The notes: generated by a model not told the origin, from the sequence alone. Positions 35,512-44,503 are shown, counted from the first letter of the stretch. The stretch is DNA of 64,000 bases from CAUZIZ01 sp965222655 (GCA_965222655.1 CBDCUP010000018.1:930001-994000); one strand, 5' to 3'. Program-made: numbers and translations.

Positions 35512-37395
35512 TTGCCGCTTCACCGGGGCCGCAACACATCGTCCACGGAGTATATCACCCGTTCCTTGAAATATAAGGCTGTAAAGAAGAAGCGAACATC
35601 GAATCGACTCGAACCGCTGCTGTTCTGGGTAGCCGTACTCTTCTTCGTTCTCTTGCCCTTTGTTGTTAGTTTGGACGGCTTGGAGAAGTTCCGTGCTCCC
35701 AAGGATATCTTCTCCCTCGCTGGGATCGCGATTCTAGCGGCCTTCTTCCTCCTGACCCGGTCTTTCCGTGTCCGCTTCCTGTCCAGGAGCTGGGAAGCTC
35801 TGGTGGGTTTGTCAGTCGTCTACATCGGCGTTCATAGCCTTTTGGGGGAGCGTCCTGAGGTGGGCCTGGTGGGCTTCGTTCAGATTGTCTATTTCGTGGC
35901 CCTTCTGTACATTCTGATTGAGTTTCTTGCTCCAAACCTGCAGCAGAGACTGTGGCTCTGGATCGGAGCCGCCATGGCTCTGAACGCAGTCCTGAGCATC
36001 TTCCAATACTATGGCCTTTTCCCGCTTATGGCGCGTCCGACGGGTGAGCTGGTGGAAGGCCGCTTGAACCCGGCTGGATTCATTGGCGATGTGAACAGCG
36101 GTGGCTTTCTCTTTGGCCTCAGCGCTTTGATCCTACTTCATGGAGTCGTGGCTCGGGAGGAGACCAAGATCCGCGTCCTGTCCGGCTTGCTGTTACTGAT
36201 CAATCTCGCCGGCCTGATCTATACACGTACTCTTACCGCTCTGCTCGCACTGGGGCTCGCTCTCCTGCTCTGGGCCGTGCTTCACTGCTGGTGGGTATTG
36301 AAGACACAAGAAAGCCGAAAGCGGGTTTGGGTATTTCTTGGGTCTGTGGCCATCATCGCCGTCGTTTTTCTGGGCCTGGTGCTCTCCGGGCCCGGCCTTC
36401 GTTACCGCATCCAACTGGTCTGGAACCAGGTGAAGAGCGGTCAGCTGGAGGTGGCTACGGCGGGGCGCTATCCCATTTATCTCCTCACCTGGCAAATGAT
36501 CAAGGAGCGTCCCTGGTTGGGGTATGGCCTGAACACGTTCAAAGAGGACTTTTTCCATCACCGTGCAGGAACCGAGTTCGGACGGGGCCTCAAGCTCCTA
36601 CCCGAACCAGGCAGCTACCGTGAGGCCCATAACGAGTATCTGCAGATCTGGGAGGAATTGGGGTTGGTTGGGTTACTCTTGTTTCTTTCGATTTTCCTGA
36701 TCCCGTTGGCCAAAGGGATTCGGCTCTTCTTCCGGACGCTCGATTACTGGGTAGCGATGCTTTGCGTCGGGATCGTCTACCTGGGCTTCGGTTGTCTGGG
36801 ATTCTTTCCTCTTCATCTTTCCGTGACTGCCGCCTTCGCCGTCCTGTTGTTTGCCAACCTACGGCACTTTCAGGCTCAGGAACGCCTCAGCGTCGAGGCC
36901 GTAGATCCCAGTCGGTGGTTGCACTGGAGGCGGGGCTTGAAACCGGTTCTGCTATTGGGAGTGACAGTTCTGCTGCTCTATTTCCAGGTGGGAAAATGGC
37001 GAGCGAACCGGGAGGCAGGATTGGCGGCTGCCCTCCTGAACCGGGCCGTTAGCACCAGCTCCAACAACCTGCGTCTGCAGCGCGCAATAGCCGAAACTGC
37101 GGATCAGAAGCTCGCCCTAGCGGAGGAGCGATTTCCCGATTTGTACGAAGTCCACAACTTGCGGGGGGCTGCAGCGATGCTGCTGGGAAGACATCAGGAA
37201 GCGATTGGCTACTACGGACGAGCTGCATTGTATTTGCCCAGCCCCGAAACTCTCACCAACCTGGGAGCGGCTTATCTGGCTAAAGGTCAGCCCGGTGTGG
37301 CCCGGACCAACGTGGAGCTGGCCTTGCACTACAATCCTTCCTACCCTCGTGCCCAGGAAGCACTCGACTTCATCAAGAAAGGCAGTAAGCAGTGA
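35512..37395 (+). CDS. O-antigen ligase/polymerase (Wzy/WaaL) with C-terminal TPR
   Basis: A 627-residue polytopic protein with about 10-12 membrane helices between residues about 30 and 500. The Wzy_C region contains RPWLGYGLNTFKEDFFHHR and the loop ending HNEYLQIWEELGLVG (about 375-390), typical of WaaL, PglL and Wzy enzymes. The C-terminal about 110 residues form TPR helices (HNLRGAAAMLLGRHQEAI, TNLGAAYLAKGQ). It would polymerise chains or ligate them to lipid or protein. The exact start is unclear: 35512 or the TTG at 35569, closer to the basic KKKRTSNR segment, are both possible. Confidence 0.82.
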   Translation: MPLHRGRNTSSTEYITRSLKYKAVKKKRTSNRLEPLLFWVAVLFFVLLPFVVSLDGLEKFRAPKDIFSLAGIAILAAFFLLTRSFRVRFLSRSWEALVGLSVVYIGVHSLLGERPEVGLVGFVQIVYFVALLYILIEFLAPNLQQRLWLWIGAAMALNAVLSIFQYYGLFPLMARPTGELVEGRLNPAGFIGDVNSGGFLFGLSALILLHGVVAREETKIRVLSGLLLLINLAGLIYTRTLTALLALGLALLLWAVLHCWWVLKTQESRKRVWVFLGSVAIIAVVFLGLVLSGPGLRYRIQLVWNQVKSGQLEVATAGRYPIYLLTWQMIKERPWLGYGLNTFKEDFFHHRAGTEFGRGLKLLPEPGSYREAHNEYLQIWEELGLVGLLLFLSIFLIPLAKGIRLFFRTLDYWVAMLCVGIVYLGFGCLGFFPLHLSVTAAFAVLLFANLRHFQAQERLSVEAVDPSRWLHWRRGLKPVLLLGVTVLLLYFQVGKWRANREAGLAAALLNRAVSTSSNNLRLQRAIAETADQKLALAEERFPDLYEVHNLRGAAAMLLGRHQEAIGYYGRAALYLPSPETLTNLGAAYLAKGQPGVARTNVELALHYNPSYPRAQEALDFIKKGSKQ

Positions 37396-37406
37396 GTCAG
37401 TTGTGC

Positions 37407-37555
37407 AGTTGTGCAGTAAGTCGGTGAGCAGTGATCAGTATGAGAGTATCCTCACATCGGGGATGGTGGAACCCTCGGCTTCAGGCAATGATACTGGTCT
37501 GTTGGTGCCTACTCATTACATTGGTGATCACTGCGCACTGACTTACTGCACAACT
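37407..37555. repeat. 31-bp inverted repeat between convergent genes
   Basis: 37407-37437 and 37525-37555 are inverted copies with two mismatches; the arms begin AGTTGTGCAGTAAGTC. Pairing extends outward with gaps toward the stop codons of both convergent genes (37395 and 37569). The loop is about 87 bp. It could act as a bidirectional terminator. It shares TGAGCAGTGA-type motifs with repeats at 22383 and 38640. Confidence 0.8.
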
Positions 37556-37568
37556 ACACAACTGCTGA

Positions 37569-38562
37569 CTAGATAAGCTCCCGATAGACTCGAACCGTTG
37601 CCTCCGCCGTTTCCTTCCAATTGAAGAGTCGAGCGCGTGAGAGACCTTTTTGGATGTAGGAATCGCGGTTTCCACGAACCTCCTGGATAGCTGTGGCAAA
37701 CGACTCCACATCTGGGTCAACTAGAGCGGCTGCGTCCCCGCAAACCTCGGGAAGGCACGATCGGTTGGATGCCACAACCGGGACTCCACAGGCCATCGCC
37801 TCCAGAACGGGGAGTCCAAAGCCCTCGTAGAGCGAGGGATACGCGAACAGGCTAGCGGCCGAGTACACACCCTTGAGCTGGGGCTCGGACAAGCCCGAAT
37901 AAAGCAGGGGCCAATTCGCGAAGTCCTCCCCTCCCCGCAGGACTCGGCCAACCAGGACCAGGGGCAATCCGAGCCGATCAGCCGTTTCAGCGAGAACCTC
38001 GAGATTGCGTCTTGGGTGTATGTCTCCGACATGCAGAATGTATTCGGAAGGAAGATTCAGCTCCACGCGAACCTGCTCCGCCAGCGAGTCATCCCTGCAA
38101 AAGGACTCAGAAACACCGAGATAGACACGCCTCAGTCGCGGTTCTAGCTCCGGGAAGCGCTGCAGAATCTCGTGCCGCGAGAAATCCGTGGGAACCAGGA
38201 TGCGATCGGCTCGCTTGAGCGATTCCAGGTAGTACCGCCTTCGGACTCCATCGAGGTGGTAGGGATACCACTCTTCTCGAACGAAATAGGAGATATCTGC
38301 CACCGACAAGACCAGGGGGCAGAAGTTGAATAAGGGACAGGTGTAGGAAGGCGCATGGTAGAGGGACCAACGGCGGCGAAGTTGTGCCAGCAGCACTTGA
38401 GAATGGTTCCATAAGGAAGTTGTTGCTCGGAAAGCGGGGATCGAAACAATCCAAAAGCCGAACGTGCCGGAGTAGGTTGCCTACATAGGTCGCCATTCCA
38501 GCGGGCCCTGATCGGAGGGATCGACCATCGATGCCAACGCGAATTTGGTTCTCCTTATCCAT
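37569..38562 (-). pseudogene. GT4 glycosyltransferase with disrupted N-terminal domain
   Basis: The N-terminal frame (from ATG 38562) reads IRVGIDGRSLRSGPAGMATYVGNLLRH, the usual GT4 opening. The C-terminal frame (37569-38396) continues with the rest: YLGVSESF, HVGDIHPRRNLEVL and the donor-binding YEGFGLPVLEAMACG (E-x7-E). The frames are offset and meet near 38396-38460. The N-terminal part is about 25-30 residues shorter than usual before the RWSLYHAP segment. So there is a small deletion or indels rather than one simple slip. Intact, it would add a sugar to the glycan. Confidence 0.75.
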
Positions 38563-38639
38563 TGCCAGATGACCTCTCAGGAGTCTTTGTGCCAACCTCT
38601 AATCCAGACCCCGGGATCACGCATTCACCAAGAACCGCA

Positions 38640-38740
38640 AAAACTGCTCCCTGCTCCTTGCCCACCTGCTTACTGCCCACTGCTCATTGTCACTACTTCA
38701 CTACTTCACTACTTCACTACTTCCTACTCACTGCTCACTA
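38640..38740. repeat. Short tandem repeats after the 38738 glycosyltransferase gene
   Basis: It contains several 8-bp units ACTACTTC and degenerate CTGCTCAC units. On the minus strand the repeat begins at the stop codon of the GT2 gene and runs toward the GT4 gene. Confidence 0.8.
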
Positions 38741-39625
38741 GTAAGGCGACCCTACATCCTTCCTGCCGGTGATCGCTGTCTTCAGCAGAACCGACCAGTA
38801 TAGGAGTTGAATCCCAGCCAGCACCAGGGCGTTCTTCAGGGGATTGGACCGAGCGGCGTAGTGTTTGCGATAGAAGATGCCCATGGCCTCGTAGTAGTGA
38901 TAGGTGCTCTTTCTGGTGCGCTGATGTGAGCTCCGTCTCTTGAAATGGGTGATTTTCGCTCCCGGATAGTAGAGCACCTTCCAACCCTTTTGAAGAGCGC
39001 GGTAGCAGAAGTCCAGATCCTCCCCGTAGAGAAAGAAGCTCTCGTCCAGAAATCCGTCGCCTTCCAACAAGGCTGCTCGAAACATGAGAAACGAACCCGA
39101 GACCGCCTCGACCTCATGCACCGAATCTTCGTCCAGGAACGTCAGGTTGTAGCGTGCCAGGACCTTGCTGCGTGGAAACCAGAGGCTCAGCCTGAAGAAT
39201 CGGTAGAGCGCAGTGGAAAGGCGGGGGATACTACGGCGCGAAGCCAGCTGCAGAGTTCCGTCCGGGTTCAGGACCCTGCATCCCACGATCGCGGCGTCGG
39301 GCCGAGAGCTCAGGAATTCCAGGCTCCGATCGATGGCTTGATCCAGGATCAGCGAATCGGGATTCAGAAGCAGGTATTGGCTGGAGGGGCGCAAGCGGAT
39401 CCCTTGATTACAGGCGGTTGCGAATCCTAGATTTGTCTGGTTACAGATCAGATCGATAGTGGGGTGGTTCTCTTTCAAGATCGCGGTGTCTTGATCGGTG
39501 GACGCATTGTCGACGACCACGACCCTATAGCGGCAGCGTTGAGTCTCGCGCGCAATGCTCTCGAGGCATTGGTCGAGATAGTCGGTGGCGTTGTAGTTGA
39601 CGATCACAATCGTCAGTTCGGTCAC
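38738..39625 (-). CDS. GT2 glycosyltransferase (rhamnosyltransferase-like)
   Basis: A 295-residue family 2 enzyme with VIVNYNATD (about residues 6-14), VVDNASTDQD (about 36-45) and a metal site LLNPDSLI (about 85-92). A GSFLMFRAALLE stretch (about 176-187) is typical of WbbL-like enzymes. A hydrophobic C-terminus (about 262-285) likely touches the membrane. Its ATG overlaps the stop of the upstream GT2 gene by 4 bp. Substrate unknown. Confidence 0.85.
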   Translation of the reverse strand: MTELTIVIVNYNATDYLDQCLESIARETQRCRYRVVVVDNASTDQDTAILKENHPTIDLICNQTNLGFATACNQGIRLRPSSQYLLLNPDSLILDQAIDRSLEFLSSRPDAAIVGCRVLNPDGTLQLASRRSIPRLSTALYRFFRLSLWFPRSKVLARYNLTFLDEDSVHEVEAVSGSFLMFRAALLEGDGFLDESFFLYGEDLDFCYRALQKGWKVLYYPGAKITHFKRRSSHQRTRKSTYHYYEAMGIFYRKHYAARSNPLKNALVLAGIQLLYWSVLLKTAITGRKDVGSPY

Positions 39626-40596
39626 AATTTCACTCTTCGTCGATATTTCAGCCAGTTCCGATCCAGCTGGCCCCGAAACTCGGACGCGCTCACTCTGCGA
39701 CCGGCCTGAATCCGCCGGCGTTTCTGCATGATGTCTGGGAACCTTCTGATGAAATCGATCTTCCCCTGCAGGAAGGCCCCTCCTCTGCCCTTCGCGAGAA
39801 AGAAAAGCAGGCTCAACACATTGAAGAGTAGCCGCTCGGGCAGAAAGCTCCAGAGGAGTCTGGTGGGCATGTTCTTCCAGAAAACGTACTCCGAGTTACG
39901 GTGGCCGAAGAAGACGTAGGTTCTGCTCAGGCTTCCTATGCTCGTGTTTACACGATGCAGAACCACAGCACCGGGAACGTAGCGGCAACGAAAACCCTGG
40001 AGCCGGGCCCTGACGTTGAGATCGGCGTCCTCGTAGATCAGAAAAAAGTCGGGGTCGAATCCACCGACCGCTTCCAGGAGAGAGCGTCGATAGAGGGCGG
40101 CAGCGCCACAGGCACCAAAAACCTCGCAAGCCGTTTCGTAACGGCTGGCCAAGTCACCATGACCAATCTTGAACCCGCTGCCCACTACGGCCATCCCATC
40201 CCCGGCACTGTCGACACGGCTGGGATCGGAGGCAAAGAGGATGCGGCTTGCCCAGAAATCCCAAGCGGGAGAGTTTTCCTTCAACAGGGATTCGAGCCAC
40301 TTGGAATCGAGAACCAGGTCGTTATTCAAAATGGCAACCAGCTCGCCTGTGCTCTCCTCTATTCCCCGGTTGCAGGCCCCTGCGTAACCCAGATTCTCCT
40401 GTAGTTTGAGCAACGGGATGTCGGGGAATGAAGTCTGGAGTAGCGAGAGGCTTCGGTCGGTCGATGCGTTGTCCACAATGAGGATCTCGTCCGGGGATCG
40501 CGACTGATCCAGGATGGACCGGAGGCACTCTTCCAAGAAAGCCTCCCCATTGTAGTTCACCATGACGACGCTGACCGTTTCGCTCACAGGTTCCAT
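39622..40596 (-). CDS. GT2 glycosyltransferase
   Basis: A 324-residue family 2 enzyme starting at ATG 40596, chosen because the catalytic domain begins seven residues later. The longer open frame to 40815 would overlap the divergent sugar transferase gene. Motifs: VVMVNYNGE, IVDNASTDRS, ILNNDLVLD and LHRVNTSIG. It is coupled to the downstream GT2 gene by a 4-bp overlap. A hydrophobic C-terminal segment (about 262-280) is present. Confidence 0.85.
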   Translation of the reverse strand: MEPVSETVSVVMVNYNGEAFLEECLRSILDQSRSPDEILIVDNASTDRSLSLLQTSFPDIPLLKLQENLGYAGACNRGIEESTGELVAILNNDLVLDSKWLESLLKENSPAWDFWASRILFASDPSRVDSAGDGMAVVGSGFKIGHGDLASRYETACEVFGACGAAALYRRSLLEAVGGFDPDFFLIYEDADLNVRARLQGFRCRYVPGAVVLHRVNTSIGSLSRTYVFFGHRNSEYVFWKNMPTRLLWSFLPERLLFNVLSLLFFLAKGRGGAFLQGKIDFIRRFPDIMQKRRRIQAGRRVSASEFRGQLDRNWLKYRRRVKL

Positions 40597-40679
40597 TATA
40601 GACTTCGACCCATGTCTGGTCAGTGAGTCTGGACAGGGTGCGAGGCGAGGTACGAGGGAAAGCCTCCCGCGAGTTATAC

Positions 40680-40685
40680 TATAAT
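40680..40685 (+). promoter_or_regulatory. Possible -10 element for the sugar transferase gene
   Basis: A consensus TATAAT lies 41 bp before the ATG at 40727 in the divergent intergenic gap. No clear -35 box is seen at the usual distance, so the call rests on the -10 alone. Confidence 0.4.
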
Positions 40686-42039
40686 GCTTGGTAATTCCCG
40701 ATCGGCTTGAGGCCTGGGAAGTGGTCATGAAGACAGAGGAGGCTCGGCTAAGCGCGTTTGAGGAATCTATCTCGAAGCCCCGGGTCGCCGATCCAACACA
40801 GTCCGTCCTTCGCAACCCGGTGTTTCTGGCCGGAGTCGATCTGGCGATCGCCTTGATTGCCTATCTGGGCGCTTGGCTTCTTCGAATGACCGTGCCCTTC
40901 CCCTACACGCAGGAACTGCTGCCGCAGGAACGGTGGGGAATGGTCGCCCATCCCTGGATTCTTCTGGTATTGAGCCAGGTCTTCTACCTGTACATTTTCG
41001 CGCTCTACGATGACCTCAGAGAGAAGCGCTCACGCGAGATCGTCGGATTCGTCTTCGCGGGATGCACCATGCAGACCCTGACGATCACCTCAATGTTCTT
41101 TTTTACCGACGCGAATTTTCCTCGGACGGTCATCCTGATATTCGGAGTGGCCGATTTTTTTCTGGTCTCTGCCTGGCGTCTCTACGTGAGGACTCTGGTG
41201 GAACGTCGGATTCTCCGTGTCCTGGTCGTTGGTGAGGACATCGAGCCGGCACAAGAGATCATTGGGCACATTGACAAGAGCCCCTGGATGGGACTGCGGA
41301 TCGTGGGCCTGGTTGGTCGCGACAAGACGACATTGGACGGGGGGGATTTCGGTTATCCGGTTCTGGGGGATGTAGAGGAGATTGCTGACATCATTTCCCG
41401 CTACGATATTGAGCAGGTAATCTTCGCTTCCAAGGAGTCCTGGAAGAACCACGTTCTGGGCTCGCTGAACAGGATTCAGGAGAGGCGTCCTCTGCGGATA
41501 GCCATACTGCCTTCGATCTATGAAATCGTCATTGGCAAGCTGGACCACGTCAATGTCTACGACGCGCCTTTGATCGAGGTGACTCGCAACCCGAACGAGC
41601 CATTGGAGCGGTTTCTAAAGCGGACCGTAGATGTCTTGCTCTCATCGTTTTGTCTCATCCTGATGTTTCCCCTTCTCCCGATCATCGCTCTTGCCATCAA
41701 GCTGTCTTCTTCAGGATCGGTTTTCTACTTGCAGGAGCGCGTGGGCTTCGGTGGCAGGCGATTCCGGCTGCTCAAATTCAGGAGCATGATCGAGGACGCG
41801 GAGAAGTCCTCCGGCGAGATCTACGCCACAGTCGAGGATCCCAGGGTCACTCCGGTAGGAAGGCTTCTTCGGCGCTTCCGCATCGATGAACTGCCGCAGT
41901 TGGTCAACGTGGTTAAAGGCGATATGAGTTTTGTGGGTCCCCGCCCCGAACGACCCAAATTTGTGGAAGACTTCGAGGCGGTCCTACCGGGGTACAATGA
42001 GCGGCACAAGGTGAAACCCGGAATTACGGGCTTGGCTCA

Positions 42040-42288
42040 GGGTCCCACTCGGGGATGGGTGAACCCCCTCGCCTTTAGGCGAAGCCTTCAGGAGGCTTGC
42101 TCCAGCAAGCCGGTGTGCGTAGGGAATGCAGTCGGCTAGCGTGAGGGTTGCTCGACGAATCGGCGAAGTGGTCGCCGAGCCGACTGATGGAGGGGGTCAA
42201 GCGAGGTGCCTGGATCGGAGGCGTGGGCTTTAGGCGACTTTAGTCGCAGGTCGAATCCACCGCCTTTAGGCGGTGGAGAGGTAGCTCA
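42040..42288 (+). mobile_element. ORF-less IS200/IS605-type element with HEARO/omega-RNA-like structure
   Basis: The pentanucleotide GCTCA occurs just before the element (42035-42039) and as its last five bases (42284-42288). There is no other duplication. A perfect hairpin CCACCGCC-TTTA-GGCGGTGG (42257-42276) lies close to the right end and a smaller one (TCGCC-TTTA-GGCGA, 42069-42082) near the left. Single-strand transposons of the IS200/IS605 superfamily use matching cleavage sites and subterminal hairpins like these. No ORF of useful length exists inside. It interrupts the sugar transferase gene. Confidence 0.75.
42050..42280 (+). ncRNA. Predicted structured RNA, HEARO/omega-RNA-like
   Basis: Several stable hairpins follow one another: 42094-42111 (GGCTTGC-TCCA-GCAAGCC), a long stem AGTCGGCT/AGCCGACT enclosing 42161-42177 (CGGCGA/TCGCCG), 42234-42247 (GCGAC-TTTA-GTCGC), and 42257-42276. 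The segment AGTCGCAGGTCGAA next to the last two hairpins resembles, from memory, the conserved 3' part of HEARO/IscB omega RNAs. Exact ends and family need a covariance-model search. Confidence 0.45.
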
Positions 42289-42605
42289 AGTCCGGAGTTA
42301 CTATAACACCGCTGTCGAGAACAAGTTGAAGTACGATCTAGCCTATATCTACAATCACAGCTTTAGCCTAGACCTGCTTATCATGCTGGAGACGATCAAG
42401 GTTGTTCTGGTTCGCCGAGGGAGTTGACCCGGATTCGCCTCGGCCTGTCGGAATTTGGGTAGATTCGCGTTCTGGGGCGTGAAATAATACGCCCTTCGTT
42501 GCGGAAGAAAGCTTTGATGAACAGGTACTCTTGCTCTCAGAGATTGTGTTCATTAATCGTCTCAATTAGGGAATTCGGACCTTCCCGAGATAGCGCGCAG
42601 TCGTG

Positions 42606-43481
42606 ATGATTCTGGCTACTGGGGCAGGGGGAATGGTCGGGAACTACCTTCCGGAAGTGTACAGCGATAATCAGGTCCAGTGCATGGATTCTCGGGCGCT
42701 CGACGTGCGCGACGCCAGTCTGGTCATGGACACAGTGGCTCGGATCAAGCCCAAGCTTGTAATCCACCTGGCAGCGGAGACGGATCTAGACCGATGTGAA
42801 GAGGATGTCGACCACGCCTATCGAACCAACGTCATTGGCACGATGAACGTCGCCCTTGCTTGCCAACGCTACGGTGCAGATCTGGTCTATGTCAGCTCTG
42901 CTGCGATTTTCGACGGGCTCAAACCGGAGCCCTACACCGAGTTTGATGAGCCGTCACCGCTGAACGTCTACGCGAAGACAAAGGTGGAGGGCGAGAAGGT
43001 TCTCCAGAGCCTGCTTCAGAGATTCTATATTTTCCGAACGTGCTGGCTGTTCGGCGGAGAGAAGAAAGACAAGAAGTTCGTAGGAAAAATCGTGTCTCTC
43101 TGTAGGGACCAGGACGAGATTCGGATCGTGGACGACAAGATCGGAAACCCCACTTACGCACGTGAGTTCTTGCAGGCCGTCAAGTCGATTACGGAGACCG
43201 GTCTCTACGGCTTGTATCATCTCGGCAATACCGGCTCTTGCAGTCGCTACGACGTCGCTCGGGAAATTGCCCGATGGTTGAACCAAGAGGTACGGATTGT
43301 TCCGGTGGCTTCCACGGTTTTTCCCTTGCCTGCTCCCCGTCCACGCTCGGAGGCGATCCGCAACTACAAGCTTGAGTTGTTGGGTTTGGAGAAGATGAGG
43401 CCTTGGCAGGAAGCCTTGCAAGAGTACCTTTCCAACTGGGTCAGCCGTCCTTGCGTTGGTCAGAAGTTCGCGCAAGAATGA
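42606..43481 (+). CDS. RmlD-like NAD(P)-dependent sugar nucleotide reductase
   Basis: A 291-residue extended short-chain dehydrogenase. It has a Rossmann motif TGAGGMVG at the N-terminus, a VIHLAAETDLDRCE segment (about residues 57-70), a catalytic Ser region VSSAAIFDG (about 96-104) and the YAKTK catalytic pair (about 121-125). These match RmlD, which reduces dTDP-4-dehydrorhamnose to dTDP-rhamnose. That fits the many rhamnosyltransferase-like enzymes here, but rmlA, B and C are not in the window. Start may be GTG 42603 or ATG 42606. Confidence 0.75.
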   Translation: MILATGAGGMVGNYLPEVYSDNQVQCMDSRALDVRDASLVMDTVARIKPKLVIHLAAETDLDRCEEDVDHAYRTNVIGTMNVALACQRYGADLVYVSSAAIFDGLKPEPYTEFDEPSPLNVYAKTKVEGEKVLQSLLQRFYIFRTCWLFGGEKKDKKFVGKIVSLCRDQDEIRIVDDKIGNPTYAREFLQAVKSITETGLYGLYHLGNTGSCSRYDVAREIARWLNQEVRIVPVASTVFPLPAPRPRSEAIRNYKLELLGLEKMRPWQEALQEYLSNWVSRPCVGQKFAQE

Positions 43482-43682
43482 GTGTGCGAGGTGCGCTCAC
43501 GTTTGCACCAGCTGTCGCTGGGAACAATGCAGGGAGGGCTCGGTGTGAGGCCTCGGTTTGCAACCAGGGCGCCTCCTCTTTCTGAGTAGATTGGTTCATC
43601 AAACGTTAGCGTATTCATGAACGAGTGTACTTAGTCAGGATCTTAGTCAGGCGTAACTCGTAAGCTATTGAGATAGGGTTCT
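43482..43682. other. Intergenic gap without a gene
   Basis: 201 bp between the RmlD-like and BY-kinase genes. No ORF or strong hairpin was seen. It may hold the promoter of the kinase unit. Confidence 0.5.
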
Positions 43683-44402
43683 ATGCAGAGCTATCGAGGT
43701 GCGGGAGAGTTCGAAGCTCTTCTGGAGGAGTCCTTCCGCACCCTTCGCAGTAACCTGGTACTCAAGCTGAAGGAAGGTGAGAAGAGCCTCCTCGTCAGTA
43801 GTGCCAAGCCACAAGAGGGGAAAACCACGATTTCGGTCAACCTGGCTCGTTCCTTTGCGCCCCTCAGCGAAAAGGTTCTCCTGGTGGACGGGGACCTGAG
43901 ACGTCCTACCCTTCACAAGATCTTTAATGTTGAAAACGAGGTCGGTCTGTCCGAGCTCCTTCGGGGCTCGGTTTCACTGGAAACGGTGGCTCAGCCCATT
44001 TCCGATGGCTTCAGTCTTGTGCCGAGCGGTGAGCTTCCGCGCGACCCCCAAGAGCTTTTTCTGTCGACACGATTCGTCCGAACTCTGGCCGAGATGGAGA
44101 GGGTTTTTGATCTGGTGATACTCGATTCTCCGCCGGTCCTGGCTGTGGCTGACGCCGCGCTGATCGCCTCGCACGTCGACAGCGTCATCCTGGTCCTCAA
44201 GTATGGAGACACCAGTGTAATGGAAGTGCTCAGAGCCAAGGAGCGGTTGCAGCAGGGCGCTTCTACCAGGATTATAGGCTGCGTTGTCAACCAGTTCGAT
44301 GGGGGGGCCAGCCAGGCGTATGATCCTTACATGACCAGCTATACCAGTGTCCAGAACCTGGACAAGTCAGGCTGGCGGAAAGGTTCAATCCTGGGTAGGT
44401 GA
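43683..44402 (+). CDS. CpsD/CapB-type bacterial tyrosine kinase (BY-kinase)
   Basis: A 239-residue cytoplasmic ATPase domain with Walker A SAKPQEGKTTISVNLA (about residues 40-55), Walker A' VLLVDGDLRRP (about 67-77) and Walker B DLVILDSPPVLAVADA (about 141-156). In BY-kinases this domain is activated by a Wzz-type membrane partner and phosphorylates its own Tyr cluster to control chain length and export. The C-terminal tail has only three Tyr (YDPYMTSYTS). The Wzz-type partner is encoded at 46125, now separated by an IS4 insertion. Confidence 0.85.
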   Translation: MQSYRGAGEFEALLEESFRTLRSNLVLKLKEGEKSLLVSSAKPQEGKTTISVNLARSFAPLSEKVLLVDGDLRRPTLHKIFNVENEVGLSELLRGSVSLETVAQPISDGFSLVPSGELPRDPQELFLSTRFVRTLAEMERVFDLVILDSPPVLAVADAALIASHVDSVILVLKYGDTSVMEVLRAKERLQQGASTRIIGCVVNQFDGGASQAYDPYMTSYTSVQNLDKSGWRKGSILGR

Positions 44403-44503
44403 ACTGGAAAAATTCTTTGACCCTGCAAATTGGAGCGTCTATCCTACTGGGAATCCTGCTAGGCTTGGTTGTGTTCCTCGTGAGTCGCGGCCTGGGTTTT
44501 TGA
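44399..44503 (+). CDS. Single-span membrane miniprotein (34 residues)
   Basis: This short frame starts with GTG in a GTGA overlap with the BY-kinase stop and encodes (M)NWKNSLTLQIG, then a hydrophobic helix of about 22 residues, then SRGLGF. The overlap geometry, charge distribution and uninterrupted helix support translation. It is too short to assign to a family. It may be a small membrane partner of the kinase or the Wzz-type protein. No homologue known to me. Confidence 0.5.
   Translation: MNWKNSLTLQIGASILLGILLGLVVFLVSRGLGF

Larger units (their letters stand above)
40727..42427 (+). pseudogene. Initiating sugar-phosphate transferase, interrupted by a 249-bp element
   Basis: Polyprenyl-phosphate sugar-1-phosphate transferase (WbaP/WcaJ type). 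Four N-terminal membrane helices (about residues 30-145 from ATG 40727) are followed by a CoA-binding-like Rossmann domain (about 155-270). The catalytic PF02397 domain comes last, with a membrane hairpin (about 295-320), FKMRS-type LLKFRSMIEDAE, DELPQLVNVVKGDMSFVGPR and KPGITGLAQ. After GLAQ the frame enters the element and stops at 42137-42139. The missing end (VRSYYNTAVENKLKYDLAYI... to TGA 42425-42427) resumes after it. Removal of 249 bp restores the frame. The intact enzyme would start glycan synthesis on undecaprenyl phosphate. Confidence 0.9.

Noticed and set aside
42050..42280. Self-splicing intron explaining the 249-bp interruption of the sugar transferase
   Set aside because: It is too short and lacks group I or group II core motifs; the hairpins near the ends fit an IS200/IS605-type element better.
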